Source of the DNA: Acanthosepion lycidas | Lineage: Eukaryota > Mollusca > Cephalopoda > Sepiida > Sepiidae | Direction of reading: 5' to 3' | Length of the DNA: 64,000 nucleotides | NCBI GenBank assembly: GCA_963932145.1 | Contig: OZ010599.1 | Location: 50,184,064-50,248,063, forward strand | Position numbers and translations under genes: made by a program | Notes under the pieces: generated by a model | What the model was told of the DNA's origin: nothing | Database searches by the model: none | The model's input: only the letters and a program-made list of their open reading frames with translations | Part shown: one piece after another, positions 33,930 through 45,235 of the stretch | How the letters are laid out: the number at the start of each line of letters is the position of its first letter | Numbering within the stretch: the first letter of the stretch is position 1

Positions 33930-36490
33930 CACACTTACTGATATAAGTTTAGTTCTCATTTCAAGAATTTCAACATAAAATCTTCAAATCTTTATCATTG
34001 ATGGTCTTAACAGAACTCTAATGGTTTTCTAAACTGAAATATTTACTTATTAATTTTTTTAAACCAAAACTTTACTGTTCTTTTACTAACAGCATTGTTT
34101 ATAAATGTAAAGTTGTTTTTTTGTTTTTTTTTATTGCAGACAACCCCAGCTTCATTATATATATTCAGATTGATTTCATACAATTATGCAATATGAAAAT
34201 CATTGGTTAATAGTTTTTCTATATTTGCCTGAAAACTATAGTAATACTTAATAGAAAGAACTGAAATTTTTATTGAATAATCAGAAAATAATGTTTAAAA
34301 TAAATCAATTATTTTCAAACAATGGCAAAAATCTGAAAATTAAATAAACCTATCAGAAATTTAGCTGAAGTTAACTCCATTCATTGAGCTTTTAAAAAAG
34401 AGTAAACTCAAAAACAGTAATTTCTAAAACATAATTGCAATTTGACTCAAATCTTTTTTCTGTTTTGAACTTCTTTAATATGTCTAATATTATTTTCTTA
34501 CTCAGATGACTAATAATTAATAAATTTTTTTACTTCATGTACTAAGTTTGCTAATTTGAGGATTAGTGTGCTAATATTATATTAGATACTGAGTTGTATT
34601 CATCCACTCAGTACATTTTCTTTTAATTTGTAAGTTTTATATTGACGATGAAACACTAGTGCAGTGAATGTTACTAATCATTTTAACAAAGTTATTGATG
34701 TTAACTTTGCCAGGAAGTGAAATTATACCTGGTTGCAACGAAATTTGCTATAGTTACAATTTACCAAGTAAATGTAGAAAGATAGGGCTTAGAGAGAAAT
34801 TGTATCTTATTAAACTTGTATTATGTAATTATCATCAAATGAGATTTAAACTAAATGGGAGCTCCTCTGAAGAAGTAAAAAGGAGTGTGTGTGTGAGTGA
34901 GAGAGAATGGAGACGTTATGAAATAAGAAATGAGTGAGATTAAGGAAAAGGGATCAGAATGAGAGAATCAATGATGTATGAACTCCTCCTCCTCCTCCTT
35001 CAGGGACCAGAACTGATATGTGCTGTAAAGGTGAAGCAATGTACCATAGAAACTTTGGTCAATATTAGAAGAACTGTGTCAATGACGAAATCAAAATGTT
35101 TGAAAAAGTAAGATTGGAATATAAGCAGTTGAGCCATTCAGATCTAAAGATAATGCAGACAGTTGGTCAGGAAGTGAAGGAAATAGGTATGATAGCCCCA
35201 CTTATCAAGGTGAAAAAGATAGAAGCTAGAAGGACCGCCCCTTTGATGCTAGGTGGGGTGATTAACTATGAAAGAGTAGGGCACAGATGGAATTTGATCC
35301 ACTTTTACTGAGGCTCACAATGAAAGAAATACCTGAGAATGGAATGTAGCGGGGACAAACCAGGAACAGTAGGGGACAAGTTAATTTGACCAACTTTGAG
35401 AAGATAAGTATGAAAGAGCATGAGTAAAAGATGAAGTGAATCAGTAGATATGGTGGTACAATTGGGTGTAAATCATTCATGCACGGTGTCTGGATAAAGT
35501 GTGCAATTGAGCTCATTATGAATGACAAGTTCAGGTTTTTGTTGGGGCAAAAGCTTCCTGTGTTCTAATCACCTGTCTGATAGAGCTTGACATTAAAGAA
35601 ATAAAAAATGAAAAATTAATCAAAAAGTTTACAGCAGTTTGTATGAAATAAGAATAAATAGTTAGTTAAGAAATACTTGTGAAAAAGCTTAACAGTTGTA
35701 GATAGTTGATGTGAGAAGGTAGTTTCATTATAGTATAACATTGCGATATTTGTACCAGTTAAATTGAACATGCTGAATTTTCCTATTTTCTATTTATTTT
35801 AATTATGTTCCAACCTAATATTTTTATTATTTCAATTGGCAGTTTTAGAATTCCTAGGCAATCTACATGAATAAAATCTCTTATTCTATTCATATTTGAA
35901 TAGAATTTCAAGTTAAACAATTTTACCAGAAAAATATGGGTTGATTTGAACATACTTATTTGCTAATTTGATTTTTGTTGTAAAAATATATTTTTCTATT
36001 CAGTTTCTACTTCTATTTGGTACTCTTTTCTCCATTTTAACTTTGAATATTTCATCATAATAAACTAACATTTATTCTCGTATTTTACAATCATTTTATT
36101 TAAAGGTTCAACAAGAGTAAATTAATTAAGGTAAAATAATGTATAATTTAAATTGAAAAATGAATAAATGAATTGTTCTGTCAAATATTTAAATTAGTTT
36201 AGCAATGTTCCTTAAGGTATTATCTAAAATAGGTTAAGATGAGATTAACCTGTCCTGTTACAGTAAATTCATGATTAATCTTAAAGAATTTATTGCTTTT
36301 TATTTAAGGAAAAACATTTATTGATAGATATTTTTATCAGGTCATCTAAAACTTAAATTATATGATCTGGTATTTTATCTTGTAATTATCCATTGATCTA
36401 ATAAATATACATATTTATTTTCTTTTGCATATAGTATTCAGTTTAATATTCCTGTTATAAACAATTTTTGTGTGATAAATATGTATAGTC
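33930..36490. other. intron-like stretch; 34860-35560 unlike its flanks
   Basis: Most of it is AT-rich with no features. The segment 34860-35560 is richer in G and purines and has an open frame of 71 codons (35096-35311: KVRLEYKQLSHSDLKIMQTV...). It resembles no family I can name and is not splice-flanked. It may be an old, unassigned repeat. Confidence 0.4.
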
Positions 36491-36491
36491 T

Positions 36492-36495
<4 letters not shown>

Positions 36496-36564
<69 letters not shown>
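36496..36564. repeat. (TA)n microsatellite, about 69 bp
   Basis: Uninterrupted TA dinucleotides. Confidence 0.97.
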
Positions 36565-36567
<3 letters not shown>

Positions 36568-37069
36568 TACATTTGCTAAGTGGTGCTTGTATTATCACCA
36601 AACAAATTTATTGGATACAGTTTCTGTGTTATCATCATAAAAACATGCCAATATTCAAATGGATACTTGATCCCTTATAACATGATCTGTTATAAAAATT
36701 GGTCACAAAGAAACCCTCTTTAAAGATTGGCTCCTGTATGAAAAAAATAATAATGGAATAAAAAAATTGCATGCATGTCTGTGTGTGCATGTAACTGTGA
36801 TTGTATCTTAGTATGTGTGCATAGCCATCTGACACTTTCATAGTACAAAACCTCCATAGCTTGGCTCCTCTCAACACAACCATATGAGTGACACCTAGAA
36901 CTACCTGAGAAATTTGAAATTAGACACAGACCACATGATTGAATTTCACTTGCTGCCAATACCGACAAAAAGCTTTCCACAGCACGCTATCTTTCACACA
37001 AGAGCATTTTCATAGCAGTTCAACACAAGAACACAAGCTACTGTCAATTTTTCCCTGCCTCAAATTCAG

Positions 37070-37387
37070 CTGCATGCAGTCAGGCATGTCGGAGATTTAC
37101 CAATGGTTTACAACTTTACTCACCTGAGCATGCTCAAGTGGACATTACATAGGGGCAGTGCCCATCACAAGCAAACATCCTCATTGTCAACAAGCAACAC
37201 TGTCACTCCGAAGAGATGCAACAATATTACTAGTGTCAACAAAGTGGTTACATTTACAGAAACTTCATTTCTTCATGAGGATATACCTTCTGTTAAAAAG
37301 GCCTTTACATTTACTGAAACATCTTTTCTTAGTGAGATTACAGACAGTGTGGAAGGTGAGGAAAATAAAGAACTTGATAATAAAAAG
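37070..37387 (+). CDS. candidate exon of unknown protein with duplicated TFTETSFL motif
   Basis: A 318-bp block (106 codons, phase 0 at both ends) is bounded by a plausible acceptor (TTTTTCCCTGCCTCAAATTCAG) and a near-consensus donor (AAG then GTAAGG at 37388). The frame is open from 37016 to a stop at 37442, so it could also be a first exon (ATG at 37103 or 37130) or a terminal exon. The protein is Ser/Thr-rich and hydrophilic, with VVTFTETSFLHEDIPSV followed at once by KKAFTFTETSFLSEITDSV, then an acidic EGEENKELDNKK end. No domain is recognised. The block is richer in GC than the flanks. Phase agrees with the IQ exon at 13011-13117, but a link is unproven. Confidence 0.4.
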
Positions 37388-37449
37388 GTAAGGCAGTTGC
37401 TGGGAAGTGTTTTACTTAAAAATGATGGAATGAAGAGTTCTTAAACTTT

Positions 37450-39090
37450 TTGGAAAGGTAAATATTTAGCAGTTGAATTTTACAATATTAATTCGTTCAT
37501 TTTTGTATGCTTTTTAAATTCACCTGTCATAGGTGATTTTGGGGGGCTTTGAAATAATTTCTCTTTACTGTAATTAGAGATACTTTCAAATGATTTTCTT
37601 CCTGTTTGGAGATTTCATTTCATAAGCAAAAGAATTAAGTTAAAGCTAATACTATCTTTATTCTTGTGTTATTTCAAAAAGAAAATTTTGCATTTAAATT
37701 TTGAAAAAATAACTTTGTTATACGTCATAAGTACAACCATACCAATTAATGTATGCTACTGAGAATCTACATTAAATTATTTAAAATGATTTATTTTATG
37801 CTTTTTTTAAAAATTTATGTCTCATGAAATGTGTAAGATTTGTTTCAGAAATAACCTACCAATCTTAGAAAATTATGTCTTTTCAAGAGTTAAAATCATG
37901 AAAAAATAACAGAAATCATACTTGCAAAATATTATTACTAATTCTTACTAAATCTAGTTATAAACTACTTTTTATCTATAACAAAAATTACTTAGCCAAT
38001 TTTTAAAAAATGTAGTTTTATCAACTTTAGACATTGTCTAGTTTTCTTAACAGCCCTACCTTGTTGATAGAATTTGGGTAAAAAAAAAGCAAAACAAAAA
38101 GACGACCAAACAAAAAACTCTTTGCTTTATTATAAATTCATATACCTCAATCAGAGATTGTTTCCTTAACAAAGATTGCTTTTTCTTGAATATAAACAGT
38201 GCAAAGTTATTTATCTCTGTTTTAACCAAAGCATAGTATCAGTTCTTCTCAGACCACTTTGAGTCTTGATTTTTTTCAGTTTTGAAATCCCACATTTGTG
38301 AAACAGACTGGGTGTACAACAGTTGAAATGCTGTGACTATGGCAAAAAAGATGAAAAAAACAGTCTGCACAATGTAAATAGTGTAAATAGTTACAATACC
38401 TCATCTCAGAAATATAGACAGGCTATAAAAGAAATTATATACATAGGTATACATGTTTGTGTGCATAAGCATATCAACACATGCACATATAACAAGCAGA
38501 AAACTTTTTTTAATGCAATGTTCAGGTTATTTTACTTTCTATAATTAAAGTGTGGATTAGAAATAAAGAATTAAATTCTAGTGAGATTTGAATTTGCATC
38601 TATGTCCTTGTGGCCTTTCTTATATGAAAAACACTTTACTAAGAAAGCTGACTAGCAAACATGAAAAAGTCTTAATATTAATTTTAAGCAATGATTATAT
38701 TTCTTGTTCAAGAGACCCTTTTTTCGTGATTTTTCCAGTTACATAGATATTTATAGGAACAATCCAACCTTGATACAATGCTATATTCAGTGGTAGTTTT
38801 TCTTTTATATTTACTAGAATGCCATTTTATTATGTCAAAGGAGTCAAAATAAAATGGTATTAATCAAACTGATGTTGTTATTATTTTCAAGACATCTGAT
38901 AAGAATACCATGTGAAATTTCAACTTATAATATCTGTTCTTATGTGGGGGATTCACTCACATCATAGCAGCAGAAATTAACCTTGTTGTAAAATCATACT
39001 TAACAGGAAATAAAATGTACACAATAACAGGAAAAGCATGGTAATTTGTATGTTAATTTCATACAATTTTTGTGTGTATTATTGTGTGTA
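37450..39090. other. AT-rich intron-like stretch, nothing recognised
   Basis: No repeat borders, splice-flanked frames or RNA genes were seen. Confidence 0.6.
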
Positions 39091-39100
39091 TTTCTTAGGT

Positions 39101-39383
39101 CAGGGGTCAGCAATCTTTTGATAACTATATGCCAACTTAGAGTCTTAAAATCATTCAATATGTCAACAGCATATGTACTCAAGGTTAATATACCTGTTCT
39201 ACAATATATTTTATATAGTAATATATAGTATACATATTTTAGTATATATTAAAATTGAAACCACTAAATATCTTCTTTGCATTGTAGTAGTTATTGGTTT
39301 TGACTTTATGATGTCATTTATGGCTTTGTGTGCCATTGGAAATTGCTTTGTGTGGCATGCTGGCCATAGGTTGCCACCCCCTA
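39101..39383. mobile_element. hAT-type MITE, 283 bp, with 8-bp target duplication
   Basis: The left end CAGGGGTCAGCAATCTTTTG and the right end ...TAGGTTGCCACCCCCTA are imperfect inverted copies of the CAGGGGTCGGCAACC-type terminus typical of hAT elements. TCTTAGGT occurs directly before (39093-39100) and directly after (39384-39391) the element, an exact 8-bp duplication, which is the hAT signature length. It has no coding capacity. Confidence 0.92.
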
Positions 39384-39390
39384 TCTTAGG

Positions 39391-39720
39391 TTACAATTGT
39401 TTTTGTGGTACATGTGATAAAAGGAAGAATTTACTCCATACTATTACAAGCCATATCATGGAGAAAAGTTGGACACATGTTGCCTGTACCAAGGTTCATG
39501 GTGAAGAGACTGAATTTAACGTCTTTTGGCAAGATGTCTGTATTTCCTGCAGGAACAGTTTTGTTGCATGCTGAGAGTATTTTTATTATTTTTAATTTTT
39601 ATTTAATTTATTTTATACAATGTTTTTATGTTATTGTTTTACTTTATTTTATTATTATTATTTTATATTTTATTTTTATTTATTTAAAATAATTTTTAAA
39701 GTATTAACATTATGTTTGTT
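39391..39720. other. unassigned stretch with short open frames, ending AT-rich
   Basis: Overlapping open frames (for example KRKNLLHTITSHIMEKSWTH) give no recognisable domain. The last 130 bp are almost pure A/T. Possibly a dispersed repeat. Confidence 0.3.
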
Positions 39721-40067
39721 GCTTTTATCATAAAATGAACAAACCGAGAATATCATAAAACTTAATAGCAATCAAATTCACTAGCAAAAATGGTTTGCAC
39801 AAAAGTATTCCAATCTTTCATAAGATGCACATTCACACACATTCATACATATCCCAGCTATGGCTTAAATTACAAGGTAAACTAAGCTCTTTAGCCATGA
39901 TAGAAACTAGGCTAGGAGAAGAACAATTCTGAATTGAAAAACTCGACCTCCCAAAGCTGTACAAAAATGGTTAGACATAGGATGTAGATATTATGTCTGC
40001 AAAACAAAAACGTTAGATTTCAACAACTATTGATGATTGCACTGGAAAGTGATTAATTGGGCCCAAG

Positions 40068-40071
<4 letters not shown>

Positions 40072-40134
<63 letters not shown>
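40072..40134. repeat. (TA)n microsatellite, left half split by Tc1 insertion
   Basis: The TA run continues at 41393-41413 beyond the Tc1 element, so the transposon landed inside a TA repeat. Confidence 0.93.
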
Positions 40135-40137
<3 letters not shown>

Positions 40138-41392
40138 GGGTTGGACAAAATAATTGGAACAGTTGCAAAATCCACTCCTATATATCAAAGACCTATTACA
40201 TTAAGAGCTTTAACTAAAACTTCGTAATTGCAGGTTATATCTATTGTAAATACGTTTATTTATCTAATTTACTGTCTTTGTCTTATTTATTTTTAGAATT
40301 TAGTAAAATTTAAGCTAAATGTGTGACCCCTCCAAGTTCAAAAAAGAGCAAATTGTTGGAGCTCGCATGGCAGGAGCCTCGATCACTAAGGTTGCTGAAC
40401 TGTTTAGTTTTTCAAGTGCTACCATATCAAGAACTATGATGCAATTCGCGAAACAGGGCAAGACTTCTAGCAACTGTAGCAATTCAGGCCAGACTTGCAA
40501 ACTTACTGACAGGGACTGATGTGCATTGAAACGCAATGTGGCAAAAAATCATCGGACAAATATGGCCAAAGTAACTGCTGAGTTGAATAACCATCTGAAT
40601 AGTTCAGTTTCTACTAAAACTGTTCACCGTGAGCTCCATAAGGCTGCATATCATGGAAGAGCCATTGTGAAGAAACCTCTTCTCTCCACTCGCAACATTC
40701 AAAAGAGGTTGAAGTGGTGCAGAGATCACAATGCCTGGTCTGCAGACCAATGGGAGCAAGTCATATTCTCAAACAAGTCCAGTTTTTCTCTTTTCCCAAC
40801 TTCAGGGCGAGTTTATATGTGGAGGCAGCCTAAAGAAGCTTACAACCCTGACTGCCTTCTTCCAACAGTGAAGCATGGAGGTGCATCAGTGATAGTTTGG
40901 GCCGCCATATCATGGAAATGTCTCAGTCCAATAGTTGCCCTGCATGGTAGAATCAATAGCAAAGATTACCTGAACGTTTTGGGAGATCATGTTCATCCAA
41001 TGGCCAAGACTTTATTCCCTGATGGTGACTGCATCTTCCAAAACGATAATGCTCCAATGCATACCGCTCAGGTGGTTAAGAATTGGTATGAAGAGCATGA
41101 AAGTGAGCTAGAACAGATGGAGTGGCCTCCCCAATCTCAAGATATCAATATTATTGAACATTTGTGGTGCATTTTGGAGTAACAAGTTATCCTCCATCAT
41201 CATGTTGTAAAGAGCTGGAAAAGATTTTAATGGAAGAATGACTGAAAATTCCTCTGGATAAAGTCAGGAAGCTGTATGATTCCATTCCTAGACGTATTAA
41301 AGCTGTCTGTGAGGCTAAAAGAGGACCAACTCTATATTAAATAAATTTTCTTTGAATTTAACAAGTGTTCCAATTATTTTGTCCAACCCCTG
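40135..41392 (+). mobile_element. near-intact Tc1-like element, 1258 bp
   Basis: The left end CAGGGGTTGGACAAAATAAT... and right end are inverted copies, identical over the first 27 bp, with TA on both sides. The transposase gene fills the element in plus orientation. Length and TIR size fit a complete Tc1 element. Few coding defects and identical TIRs suggest a much younger insertion than the other Tc1 relics in this window. Confidence 0.95.
40319..41340 (+). pseudogene. Tc1-like transposase, recently inactivated
   Basis: The ATG at 40319 begins MCDPSKFKKEQIVGARMAGA, then SITKVAELFSFSSATISRTM (first helix-turn-helix). LTDRD-stop-CALKRNV follows, with TGA at 40517-40519 where an arginine codon (CGA) is usual. 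A second HTH and linker follow, then EQVIFSNKSSFSLF, where the first catalytic aspartate is asparagine. VKHGGASVIVWAAIS, FQNDNAPMHTA (second aspartate kept) and SQDINIIEHLW (glutamate kept) complete a DD34E core. A TAA at 41180-41182 and a frame change before RRIKAVCEAKRG break the C-terminus. Normal length is about 340 residues. It would cut and paste its own element at TA sites. Confidence 0.93.
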
Positions 41393-41429
41393 TATATATA
41401 TATATATATATATTTGCATTCAACATTTT

Positions 41430-41920
41430 TAAATATTTCCCCTTTCTTGGCAGATCTAATCACAATGTGAAATATTTAATAAAAGTGATAAAAACAAAAG
41501 CATAGGCTAACTGAATGCTAGACTACATTGCCTAGACATGACTGAGAAAAAAAAATTTAGTGTTCACCATCTTCAGCATTTCCTATTCATGCAAAATTAT
41601 AACCAATATTCACATTTTTCATCTCACCTCCTCCTACACACATAATTTCATCAACAAAAATATTACTTTAGTCTGATGAAGACCTTTTGGGGAAGAAATG
41701 CATCACACAATTTTTTTCCACTTTGTCATAAATTAATATAAAATATATATAAATTGGGCATTCCTACATCTTCAGCCTCTTGTTGCATAATTATAACTGA
41801 TGTTTATATCACTCCCTCCCCCTACACATATATAATTCCAGCAATAAGAAAATTTCTGATTAATCTTTCTAGATGATGAAACATGTTACACAGAATGTTT
41901 CTGCCTTGTCAATCAGTTGC
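41430..41920 (+). repeat. dispersed repeat (copy 1) with internal duplication of about 190 bp
   Basis: 41440-41530 and 41670-41715 share with 53660-53730 and 53838-53895 a common series: TTTCTTGGCAGAT / TTTCTTAGCAGAT, ATCACAATGTG, AAAAGTGATAAAAA, and a GAAATGCATCACACA block. Within copy 1, 41570-41720 is repeated in diverged form at 41765-41920 (CATCTTCAGC, ATAATTATAAC, CTCC..CCTACACA, GATGAA). The family is unassigned; a LINE or Penelope 3' region is possible. Confidence 0.6.
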
Positions 41921-41923
<3 letters not shown>

Positions 41924-41975
<52 letters not shown>

Positions 41976-41992
41976 CACACACACACACACAC
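41924..41992. repeat. (TA)n(CA)n compound microsatellite
   Basis: About 49 bp of TA followed by 18 bp of CA, abutting the left end of the Sleeping Beauty-like element. Confidence 0.95.
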
Positions 41993-41995
41993 AGA

Positions 41996-43440
41996 GAGTT
42001 GAAGCTAAATGTCTATGTACACCTAAACTAAATAGATAAAGATCAGTTTTTAACAATTCCTCACATTTAATCAATTAGGAGCACTAAATTATTTCAGAAT
42101 GTGAAATGTCAAAATAATAGTACAGAAAATGATTAATAGCTTTTATTTCTTTTATCACATTCCTTACAGGTCAAAATTTTATATATACTTGTCATAGCAA
42201 TTAAATTGTTTAACTTGGGTTAACTGTTTTGGGTAGTCTTCAACATGCTTTACATAATAAGTTGTTGCAATTTTAGTCAACTCTTTCTGACTAAACGGCT
42301 GTAATGGCGTCAGGTTTCTAGACCTTTTTTCTTGTACATACTTTTTCAGTTTTTCCCCACATATTTTCTATTGAATTGAGATCAGAGCTTTGTGATGGCC
42401 AATGCAATACTTTGACTTTGTTGTCCTTATGCCATCTTATTACTACTTTAGAAGTATGCTTGTGGTGATCTTTTATCCATTTGGAGGAGCCACTTGCAAC
42501 TAAGCTTTAATTTTCCATTAAAGATGTCATGTCTCATGTTTTGAGATATTGTTATTCACATATTTTTGCTTCCATATGATGCTATTTATTCTTTGAATTT
42601 GAAGTGCACTGATCCAGCAAATCACCCTCTCCATAATATGATGTTACCACCTATGTGCTTCATGTTAAAGATGGTTTTCTTCATTTTGTAAACTGTTTTC
42701 TTTTTTTCCTTATGGCTAAACAATTCAATATTTGTTTCATCAAACCAAAGGACATTTTTCAAAACCCAAGATCATTGTTTCTATGTTCAGTTCCAATGTG
42801 TATTTTGGGAGCAGTTCTTTCTTGCTAAATATCCTTTCAGATTATGTTGACACTCATTTTACTGGAGATATAGATATTTTGTACCTCTTGTCCTTTAGCA
42901 TGTTCAAAGTGTCTTTACAGTTGTTCTAGGATTCATGCACTTTTTACCTCCTCAAGTATGTTAATATCTAAGAGAAAGTGTCTCCTTCTTCAGTACTATT
43001 ATAGTTGTGGTCCCATGGCATTTATACGTGCACACTGGTGTTTTGTACCTGGTATCTTCAGGTGTTTGGAAATTGTTCTCAAAGATGAACCTGACTTGTA
43101 GAATTACACAATTGTTTTTCTGAGGTTTTAGTTCATTTCTTTTGATTTTCCCCATGATGATATGCAAAGAAACATTGAGCTTGAAAGCAAGATATCAAAT
43201 ACATCCATCCATAGGTATACCTTTAGTTGACTGACATGACTGACTCAAAAGCTGCTACAGCAATGACATCATTTCCTGAAAAATTACAAGCTATTTAAAG
43301 GGACAGTCATCTTAGTGCATGTAAACTTCTGAACCATTGGGACTGTGATGAAAAAATATAACTATAAATATTTTTTCCCCTGCTATTATTTTGATATATC
43401 ACATTCTTAAAATAAAGTAGTAATCTTAATTGATTATGTT
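41996..43440 (-). mobile_element. Tc1 element of the Sleeping Beauty/salmonid type, degenerate
   Basis: The left end GAGTTGAAGCTAAATGTCTATG resembles the outer IR/DR terminus of Sleeping Beauty-type elements. About 90 bp in, AATGTGAAATGTCAAAATAATAG, AGCTTTTATTTCTTTTATCACATTCC and a TATATATACTT inner direct repeat follow in the expected order. The opposite side shows GCATGTAAACTTCTGAACCA, TTGGGACTGTGATGAA and TATCACATTCTTAAAATAAAGTAG, again in the known IR/DR order. The far right outer repeat is not clearly present. The comparison is from memory of the published salmonid consensus and should be aligned. Confidence 0.85.
42160..43160 (-). pseudogene. Sleeping Beauty-type transposase relic
   Basis: The minus strand from about 43155 starts MGKIKRNELKPQK and runs to FIFENNFQTPEDTRYKTPVCTYKCHGTTT. 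It matches the layout of the N-terminal paired-like domain of this family (start M-G-K, and a Y-K-x-H-G-T-T end of the first subdomain). Later, around 42500-42390, pieces correspond to the region near the last catalytic block (for example HWPSQSSDLNSIE-like in the DNA at 42365-42405). Numerous stops and shifts remove function. The order of parts agrees with the IR/DR orientation. Confidence 0.7.
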
Positions 43441-43500
43441 TATATATCTTTCCTTATAGAGTTAATACACACACACACACACATATATATGTATGTATCA

Positions 43501-44734
43501 TCTATATCTATAAAACAGAAGATATGTGTTTCTGTGTGTATATGCTATTTATGCATGTCTACATTTCTCAACCAATTTAATTAAATTGTACACACATGTT
43601 GCAAATTTACCAAGGTAGGTCAAGACCAACTTTTAAATCTCCAGAACACCCCCCACCCTACCCAGTTTGGCAGAAAAGTCAATAAAACTGAAGGTGGTTA
43701 TGACTTCTTACAAAAATCCAGGCAAAGTTATATGCAAACAAAATTTTTATTGGATGAACTGATATTCTTTGTACTTGGTGCAAAACATCAGCTCTTGTTA
43801 CGAGGTTTATGTAGAGTGCTTGATAGTTTTCCCGTAATATTGGCTTCACACAAAAAATTGCAAAAAACTGTGAAAAAAATTGTGTTTTCCATACTACTTA
43901 AAAACTTGAATAACTTCCTTATTTTTTATCCGATTTTCTTCAAACATCATGCAAAAAATAAGATAGTGTGATTTTAGTCCTGCACACTTCCCTGCATATA
44001 ACGAAAAACCACAAAAACTCTTCAAAAAGCCCACTTTTTGGCTATAACTCCTTGGTTTTTCATCCCATGCTTTCCAAACTTACCATGTAAATTACATTCA
44101 CAAATTGTCTTGCGTGAATGTTTGGTTTAGATTATTGCAATTAAGTGGATGAAATCTGTGACAAACTAGGTCCAAAATTGGATTTTGCCATTTAACTAAT
44201 AATTTCTTCATATGATTCCATCCTAATTTGGCATTTGAACAACCTTTGATGCAAAGATTATTTCAGAAAGATTATTGCAGCACTAAAAGGGAAAAATTCC
44301 CAAAGAACCTCTTATTAACCCCAGCTTTACAGTAAACACCAAGAAGGAGGTGGGGGGAGTTCATGCATTTGCACTTGCAGTTGAATTAAGCTCTGATGCT
44401 TCATCCCTGTTTTTGTTTGATTATTAGATTTGGGAACAATGCCATAGGAAATTTACTGAATATTTAAAACAGTGAAACAATTTAACCCCAAGCAATGACC
44501 ACAGAAGAAGGTTTAATTGATGGAATTCCTTTATTAAAACCAATCAAACACTTGTGAAGGACATACAGTAAAAAAAAGGATGAGGGGTGGGGTATAGCTT
44601 AGCATATCAACAGATCATGCATGCAAGCAGGAACACAGGCAGACATTTGTAGACAGGGAAGTGCAGGTATACAGGGTAGTGTGGTTATACAATTGCAGCC
44701 ATGCACACCCGAGCAACCCTGGGTAACTCGGCTA

Positions 44735-44735
<1 letters not shown>
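43501..44735 (+). mobile_element. non-autonomous Helitron, complete, 1235 bp
   Basis: The element begins TCTATATCTATAAAACAGAAG directly after an A (43500). It ends with a 3' hairpin, CCGAG CAACCCTGGGTAA CTCGG, followed at once by CTAG (44732-44735) and a T. TC at the start, a hairpin then CTRR at the end, and insertion between A and T without duplication are together diagnostic of Helitrons. No Rep/helicase frame is present, so it would depend on an autonomous copy. The interior has one 79-codon open frame with no domain. Confidence 0.88.

Positions 44736-44819
<84 letters not shown>
44736..44819. repeat. (TG)n(TA)n(CA)n(TA)n compound microsatellite
   Basis: Four successive dinucleotide blocks. 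The first TG/TA part and the CA/TA part form a near palindrome. It begins at the 3' border of the Helitron. Confidence 0.95.
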
Positions 44820-44831
44820 ATCTGTATATGG

Positions 44832-45235
44832 AGGTACGGTGGAGTAGTGGATAGTGCCTCAGATTGAGGAAGTTTGAATTCCAGTTGAAGAATCCATTTC
44901 ATTCACTTATGTGCTAATACCCTTGGAAAAGGTATGAATCCCTCTTCTCTCTCCAGTTATGGGTAAAATAGCAGGACAGACTGGGTTCTATAGCCTTGGA
45001 TGGCAATTGGTCTAGGAGAAGGATGACTCTGAATTCAAAATCTATGGAGGGTCGTTTGGGGACATTGTGGCATGTAGTGCACCAGGTCTTTGTATTCAGC
45101 CCGTCAAAATGTGTGGTTGGTTCTGCACAAAGCCTTCACCACTATAATCAAATCGTATGTGTTGGTGTCTGGCTGTTGGTTCCTAGAAAGTGAGCTGCTT
45201 GACCCTTACACATCAAATACAACAGGAGAATCCAT
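44832..45235 (+). repeat. most complete tRNA-type SINE copy in the window
   Basis: The head GGTACGGTGGAGTAGTGGAT...AGTTTGAATTCCAGTTG resembles a tRNA A box plus B box. The body has GTGCTAATACCCTTGGAAAAGG, ATGGGTAAAATAGCAGGACA, TATAGCCTTGGATGGCAATTGG, AGGGTCGTTTGGGG and AATGTGTGGTTGG. The 3' part has GCACAAAGCCTTCACCACTA and a GTTGGTGTCTGGCTGTTGG block. Four other copies or pieces share this order. An A-run at 45283-45302 follows after about 50 bp and may be its tail or unrelated. Confidence 0.85.

Noticed and set aside
34959-35020. (CTC)n-like run near 34985 as a coding or regulatory element
   Set aside because: Only four CTC units; an ordinary trinucleotide repeat.
37070-37387. Direct splicing of the IQ exon (13117) to the candidate exon (37070)
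   Set aside because: Phases agree, but the joined peptide would break the second IQ motif (AVIRLQ followed by LHAVRHVG lacks the expected R-G and R). The link is not claimed.
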